A DNA stretch of 64,000 nucleotides, from the NCBI GenBank assembly GCA_963932145.1, contig OZ010600.1, positions 46,444,508 to 46,508,507 on the forward strand. The letters are read 5' to 3'. The DNA comes from Acanthosepion lycidas (taxonomy: Eukaryota; Mollusca; Cephalopoda; Sepiida; Sepiidae). Made by a program: the position numbers and the translations under genes. Below, piece by piece: positions 57,880 to 64,000 of this stretch. Every line of letters starts with the position of its first letter. Within the stretch, counting starts at the first letter, position 1. The notes beneath the pieces are model-generated. The model saw nothing but the letters and a program-made list of their open reading frames with translations. It was not told the DNA's origin and made no database searches.

Positions 57880-58297
57880 CAGTGTTTCCCAAACAGAAGA
57901 GAATAGTTGGTGAATGATTGAAAGACAATAAAAGATATAGAAACAATTTTTAAAAAATTCATCTGCCAAAAATAAATATGACTTCAAAATTTCAAATTAT
58001 ATTATGGATTACTTGTAACTGTATGCATGAATCTCAGTTATAAATAATTATTGACTGATTTTATCATTGTAATATTTTTGTGTTGTATCAAGTATTAAGA
58101 ATATAGCAACTAGAGTCCGCAAATTGGGGTAGAGAGTTATCAATGATAATGTTCTGACCTCGAATCCGCGGTTATCTGCCTTTAACCCTCTCTCTGTCTT
58201 TTTATTTTTTTTAAATGTACATTTTATCACATAAAATTTGGTGCGGTACGAGCGGAATGCGAAAATACATCCGAGAGAAAAAAATTGGGAACTATTG
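57880..58297 (-). mobile_element. hAT-type MITE, copy 2, inverted
   Basis: The left end CAGTGTTTCCCAAAC and the right end TTGGGAACTATTG form a decayed hAT inverted repeat. Read on the minus strand the interior follows copy 1 (19685-20112): CACCAAATTTTAT, ATGTACATTTAAA, AGATAACCGCG, ACATTATCATTGATAACTCT and CAATTTGCGGA occur in order. No 8-bp target duplication is evident. Confidence 0.8.
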
Positions 58298-59689
58298 CAG
58301 TGGAATAAGCCTTTGATATGTGGAAAACATGGTAGTCGATGAATGAGTGCAAATGGTCACGTAGCAGGGCAATGTAGCGGTTACCGGTCAATAACATGTT
58401 TAGGTCGATTAGGAGACATAAGCTATACCCCGTAAACACAAGCACAGTATTAGGAAATCACCATTATTCCTGTAAGGTTGTTGAAACTGGATTCTATGGT
58501 TTCACGTGGTATGCATCACAGTCGGACCTTACCGTTACCTGCGAAACAAATGAAACCGGAACTCATAACCACGCCACATGTTACCAGTCCACCGAGCTTC
58601 AATTAGCGATGTTACAAACCTAGTTAAGGTGCTATGTTATCGTGGTATTAACGGGGGATGGGGGCATCGCAGTGGACCATCTACTCTTATAGCCAATGGA
58701 AACATATGCGTCTAGTATCTCCTGTATTGAATATGGTTGTGATATCAGTGTTGCTTGTCCGTTACCGCAGACAATTCTAGGCACATACATCTGGTCAAAT
58801 GATTAAGGGACTTTTAATCGGCCACTGTGATGTCCAACATAGATCAAAGGATGTTAAATATCCACACAATTTCAGAAATGGAATATAACATCTATCTGGT
58901 ACTTACTTATATAACCTCCCCGAATTCCAATAATTCATGTTGCTTTTCTATGAGCAACATAGCCAGTGTTCACATTAATGCAATAGATGCCAGTGCACAA
59001 TGGCTAAAGTTCTGAGAATTCTATGCTACAGTGGTGCCACCTGTAATTACCTTTATCTACTGCTTTCAGATTACTTTTGGCACGTCCGTGTATATCTTTT
59101 CATTTTCAGGAATTCAATATAAAGACATTATGGTTTGAAATTGTTAAGGATATTATGCATAATTTTCAAGAATTTGACGATGCGAAAGATTGTTATTCTT
59201 TGCTTTCTTCTATTACCGAAAATCGTATAATGTCCATGCGAAAATTCCCGACGTTTACATTAACCTCCTGGGTTTCTATGATCTTACAACATTCAGCTGA
59301 ACTGTACATTGGATTTTAAGAGAACAATTCCAATTGTGATTCAGATAATTCTTCAATATATTATTAGAGACCTCGGTCAGGAAATGTATGGCGACAGGTA
59401 ATAATCTGAAAGGGACAAACTTGAAGAAAACAATTCGTGTGGAAGAACTTCCCATCCCATCTCAAAGATCGTTTCCTACATTGAATTTGAAACTTAGTAA
59501 TGGATAATAATAAACAACAAAATCACTTTCTTACCTTCCAAAATTCATTTTTTTCAATACGTCATTCAAATGAGCTAATTGCTCTCTGCTGCATTAAGCA
59601 ATAACATTCTGCTTAGGTTTTAGTAATGCTAAATAAATAATTTCTTTAGAATCTCACAGTGGAGAACATATTTCCAAGATTAGAATTTG
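58298..59689. other. Intergenic DNA, nothing recognised
   Basis: No gene supported; the short open frames at 58396-58623 and 59077-59319 lack recognisable domains. Confidence 0.4.
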
Positions 59690-60460
59690 TGAACTGGAGC
59701 AAGAATTAGCTTGTCAATTTTAACGCCTCTAAATCGAAACTGCTCTCTATTTTTAAGAACATTTAAGTTTAAGAACATTTTTGCTTTCCATCAGCATAGC
59801 TGGTGCTAAGATCCAGGTGTGTAAGTCATTGCACCTTAATGGTCCCACGTTTTTCACTGACATGAAGAGGAATTATTATATTGAATCAACTGCTAAATCT
59901 GCTGCTAGAAAAGTCGGTTCCCTGTGTCGGGCAAACCAATTTTTCTCGCCAGAATCTTACATATTTATAAGTTTTCTATTCATTTGTGTATCGAATATTG
60001 CTGCCATTTATGATTTGCTGCTTCTTTGTGTCTAGAGATTTTTAACGAAATCCATAGAAGAGTCTGCAAAGAATCAGTCCTGACCTGGCATCTCGACTTT
60101 ACTCACTTTCTCACCACCATAACGTAGTTTCTCTTTTCACGATAATTGTTCTGATGAGCTTTCCTTGTTGGTATTTCGACTTCACGAATTTAAGCGCAGT
60201 ACTATATTGGAAGTTCGGTCTCGTCATTCAACTGTTAAAACTGACAATTGTAACCATAAATATTCTTCTAATTGTTTCTCTCGCATTTTACGTTTGTGGG
60301 GCTCACTTCTTGCTATGATCTTCAAAAATTTTATTGCAATATCAATCGTTATCTTCTATCTCCTTCAGATCCGTCATTTTATTGTCTTCTCTATTTCTTT
60401 CACTCTTAGTAATCACTTGCATCCTAGTGGATTTTATTGCCTAATATAGTAATAAAATTA
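59690..60460 (+). mobile_element. Jockey/CR1-like LINE 3' end
   Basis: Fragments in shifting frames: NFNASKSKLLSIF (palm end), ESTAKSAARKVGSLCRANQF, SPDLASRL, RLHEFKRSTILEVRSRHSTV and LRLWGSLL. Same family and order as 32480-33345 and 48185-48795, all plus strand. Dead. Confidence 0.72.
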
Positions 60461-61579
60461 TTTTTTTTAAAAATATATTGAAGATTTTCATAGATCTAGT
60501 CACAAATGATTTTCTTCCCTTTTTGGATTTCCTTAATTAATCCATTTTGCATCGCCAATGATAATCTTGTTCGAAAATGAATTTTCTGTCATGGAAGAAG
60601 AGAAAGAAACGTTATGATAATAACAACAAAGATGATGATTTTAATTTAGATTATAAATAATTTAAATAAGAAAGAACACGTTTAAAACACTGGGCTATAA
60701 AAACCATTTTTGTGCTTTCTGGATTTTTCCTAAGATTTCTGGATTATGATTACCCATGAAATAAAAAGCTTAATAAACTACAAGGCATCAATCTGAGATA
60801 TTTACGATGGCTGCAAAAAGTACTTCAGGTTGTCTGTGGTTAAATGATCTGGTTGTAATAAATACATTCTAACCCTGTTTGGTCATGAATATATATTAAG
60901 TACCTATTAGTAAGGCACAAGGTAAAGAGTAGTCTAAAACTCATGAGCAATGCCTATCAAGACAACCTTCAATCTATGTTAGGTGATTTTAACATTATAT
61001 ATGATTTGTCATTACCAAATTTTATAGAATTCTCAAACCCACTAGAATCATTAATGGATCAATTGATAGAAACACGGCTTGCAACATTATTGTTCCGGAT
61101 AAACGAGAAAAGCATTATGTATATCGTAAGTAGATACATACGGATAACCAAGTGTATTAGACAAAATGGTTAAAATAGCTTCAAAATTACCAATGGTACC
61201 AGTGCATTAGTGTTCCGACCAAAGTAAAAGAATGATGATTTTTAAGGTCGTGAGGTAATCACCAATTTTTTTTTACCTACTTCAAACTTCTCCTTTCACT
61301 AGGCCCTGTGCAGGATTTAGTTAAGAGTAGCAGAAGTATATAGTTGTGTATTTGGGTAGCAATCCATCTCTAATACATGTTTCATTAAAAATGAGCAACA
61401 AGATAGTTCTGTTAAGATTTTTTTGTATTTTTGCAGGTGTGTACAATAGATTTATATATATTTTTTTTTGCGAAGAATTTGTAGAAACTAACCAAATTAT
61501 TGTTCGTTTCGAGCGTTTTCAGTTAATCCAAAAACTATAAAATTAATTTGTCAGTCATTTTCAATGAAACACGCACCCT
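60461..61579. other. Intergenic DNA, nothing recognised
   Basis: AT-rich; no supported feature. Confidence 0.4.
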
Positions 61580-61583
61580 TGCA

Positions 61584-61656
61584 CACACACACACACATAT
61601 ACACACACACATATATATATATATATACACACAAATATATATATATATATATACAC

Positions 61657-61720
<64 letters not shown>
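61584..61720. repeat. (CA)n(TA)n compound microsatellite
   Basis: CA and TA runs alternate, then a long TA array to about 61719. Confidence 0.95.
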
Positions 61721-61722
<2 letters not shown>

Positions 61723-61939
61723 AAAAAAAGGTTGAAATGTAACTGGAGTCATTAAAACATTATTTTTATTTATTTTATCGGTTTATGGTTTTCAAAAGTT
61801 AAAAATGGAGAGATGGGTGACTATGCCCTGTATATTGTTTGAAGTAATTCAGACGTTATTTTTAGTTGATACCCGTGTTTGAAATAGCCGACACGTTTTT
61901 ATTTAAAATAATGTGTGTTATTGGGCTGCGGTCTCAAGA

Positions 61940-62005
61940 AAATATGCTCTCCGGTAGGGTTCGAACCTGTACCCCGCTCACCTCTTTGTGAGTTATTCAC
62001 TAATA
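61940..62005 (-). repeat. tRNA-like SINE fragment
   Basis: Minus strand contains ACAGGTTCGAACCCTACC, an exact Pol III B box, and a GTGAGCGGGG segment upstream. No full cloverleaf. Confidence 0.4.
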
Positions 62006-63050
62006 ATACTGTTTGAAGTAATAAAAATGTCGGATTACATAAAAGTAATTCGAATCATTATTTAGAACATAAATATATATATACATTATACAATGTGTTT
62101 AAAAATGTCCAATGTTATCACAGGTATTCGGACGACTCTCTATATAACAATGATTAACAAGCTCGCCTAAAGGAATTAATGTGATCACCGAAAGATTGTC
62201 CTACACTTTGCCCTTGTGATCTTGTTCGGTATTATACGAAGCTTACAAAATATCAGTCGCCTTCTTGGTTTGTCGGGTCCAGATAAAAAGACATGATTTT
62301 GAAATCTGATTTTTATGACAGAGGGGCAATCCCGCCTCCTTCACACCTGAAGGAGTGGCGAAACAAAAATTTTCAATTTTAATCCCTGCCCCAATTCGAC
62401 CTTGAACCAGACCAAACCAAACATTGTAAATAGTATAATATTAGGTATCTATAACTTTGTATTGATGTTGAAAAAATAATTTTTTGGAAAAGGGGTCGGC
62501 GAGAAATGAAGGATAAATATAAATGATGTAAAATTCCTGTAATTCACTCAAAACAAAACAAAAAATTCAACTTCACCGTTTCTAATTAAAAGCAACGCTG
62601 TCGTCGTCGAATGAAGTCTTTAAATTCGACGATTTAAAACTGACAACGAAAGCTGCAAGTGAAGAAGGAAATTTATGGACAAAAAAAAAGAACAAGTTTT
62701 AAGTTACTAATAGCGGAAACGATTTTGCTAAAATCCTACCCAGCAACGCACCACTCCTTGGATTTTTAATTAAAGTGCCCGTGTTCAAGGCAATGTGGTA
62801 TTTCGCTATATGTCAAGCTAAGCCCGGGAAAGCTGTTTTTCGGATAATATAATAAGAAGAATAATGGGTTAATACGAATAATTGTGTCGTGAAGAGTTAC
62901 GGGCGGTTGGAGGCTATTATTTGTTCTTTATTGATAAGTGTGAAGGTTTTGCACTCTCTAATGAAGGAGTCTCTTTTTGAATCAGTGACTGATTGACTAT
63001 ACGCACGAAGAAAAGAAAATATAAATTGCCCGGGAGTTACTTCTTTTATT
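62006..63050. other. Intergenic DNA, nothing recognised
   Basis: Somewhat less AT-rich than the surroundings, but with no recognisable coding or transposon signal. Confidence 0.4.
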
Positions 63051-63059
63051 ACGAAAGAG

Positions 63060-63660
63060 AAAAGAAGAAAGTGAATGAAAGAAAAGAAAACAAAAAAAAA
63101 AGTAATATAGAAATGTTTTAACGCTTGTTCTGAAATTGAAATAATTACTCTATTTTTTTTACGTTACTTTTATTTCATTAAAAGGATAATTCAAAATTGT
63201 CCCATTGTCTTTTGTTTGGTAGAAAGAAAAACGAAAGGGTTGTGGGATGGTAGTGGGAAAGATGGGGTCAGAACCATATATGAGAGAACGTCTTGAAAGA
63301 GAATAGGGAAGGACGGAAGGAAGGAAGAGAAAGAGAAAGTGAGCGGAAAGGAAGTGAAGAACAGAAAAGAAAAAGAAGAAATGAATAAAAGTTCATGAGG
63401 AAAGAAAAAATGATAGGCTTACAATAGGACAAATGAAGGAAGGCAAATAGAGAGTAGAAAGATATCACAAGAGTACGGGAAAAGGAAATAAATAGTATGA
63501 AAAAGAAAGAAAGAATAAAGAAAAACAAACAAACAAGTGAAAGAAAGTAAGAAAGAAAACCGAACGAATGAAAAAACGAACGGACTAAAAAAAAAAGAAC
63601 ACAAAAAGAAAGAAATTAAGGAAGAAAGAAAACCAATCAAATGAACAAACGAACAGACTA

Positions 63661-63748
<88 letters not shown>

Positions 63749-63792
63749 AAATGCTGAAAGAAAGGAAGGTCTCAGTTGATTCAGAGACTGGC

Positions 63793-63847
<55 letters not shown>

Positions 63848-63887
63848 AAATGCTGAAAGAAAGGAAGGTCTCAGTTGATTCACAGAC

Positions 63888-63926
<39 letters not shown>

Positions 63927-64000
63927 AAATGCTGAAAGAAAGGAAGGTCTCAGTTGATTCACAGACTGACAGAAAGAAAGAAAGAAAGAAAGAAAGAAAG
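63060..64000. repeat. Polypurine tract with (GAAA)n minisatellite
   Basis: The plus strand is purine-rich from about 63050. From 63658, GAAA arrays are punctuated by three copies of a ~43-bp unit (starting ATGCTGAAAG at 63751, 63850 and 63929, containing GGAAGGTCTCAGTTGATTCA). Spacings of 99 and 79 bp differ by five GAAA units. The array continues past the window end. Confidence 0.92.

Noticed and set aside
57880-58305. 8-bp target duplication for hAT copy 2
   Set aside because: CCTTAGCG on the left and CAGTGGAA on the right do not match.
58396-59319. Possible exons in short open frames
   Set aside because: No splice-site-bounded conserved protein pattern could be recognised.
63268-63962. 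Minus-strand open frames up to 154 residues
   Set aside because: Translation of GAAA repeats.

Overview
This is a eukaryotic, gene-poor, AT-rich window, almost certainly from an animal. Its mixture suggests a mollusc, most likely a coleoid cephalopod such as an octopus. The reasons are dense TA, CA, GATA, GAAA and AAT microsatellites, tRNA-derived SINEs, several non-LTR retrotransposon clades, mariner, hAT and Helitron relics, and one ciliary gene in tens of kilobases. The species assignment is inference; no rRNA or mitochondrial marker settles it.

Only one intact cellular gene is recognisable: an intronless minus-strand ORF at 22097-23701 encoding a 534-residue coiled-coil protein that resembles ODAD3/CCDC151, a factor for attaching outer dynein arms in motile cilia and flagella. 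Two polyadenylation signals lie just 3' of it. A CpG-richer patch with CCAAT boxes and a perfect CRE palindrome lies 0.3-0.8 kb upstream.

Layout. 1-9.6 kb: microsatellites, a small inverted-repeat element, an RTE-like LINE tail, a SINE with a perfect 17-bp target duplication, a 72-bp perfectly palindromic mariner MITE, a 782-bp non-autonomous Helitron and a hAT MITE. 10-16 kb: purine-rich DNA, LINE 3' ends of the restriction-like-endonuclease (RLE) type joined to AAT arrays, and a head-to-head SINE pair inside one target duplication. 16-22 kb: mostly unassigned, with a hAT MITE bearing an 8-bp duplication. 22-24.5 kb: the ODAD3-like gene and its putative promoter. 27.2-30.6 kb: three head-to-tail RLE-LINE fragments, two of them ending in AAT arrays. 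32-38 kb: remains of Jockey/CR1-like, other LINE and RLE-LINE elements. 39-50 kb: microsatellites, fold-back elements, a second mariner MITE, a mariner interrupted by a LINE with target duplication, a Penelope-like RT remnant and a duplicated LINE tail. 50.9-52.3 kb: a nearly complete mariner-superfamily element with a dead transposase. 52.9-54.6 kb: a recently duplicated GATA minisatellite and a 5S rRNA-headed SINE. 57-64 kb: a fold-back hairpin, a second copy of the 420-bp hAT MITE, another Jockey/CR1-like tail and a GAAA minisatellite running off the end.

No operon-like organisation or multi-gene pathway is visible. The recurring theme is interplay between transposons and simple repeats: LINE 3' ends generate or target AAT tracts, mariner MITEs abut TA tracts, and several inverted repeats could fold into long hairpin RNAs.
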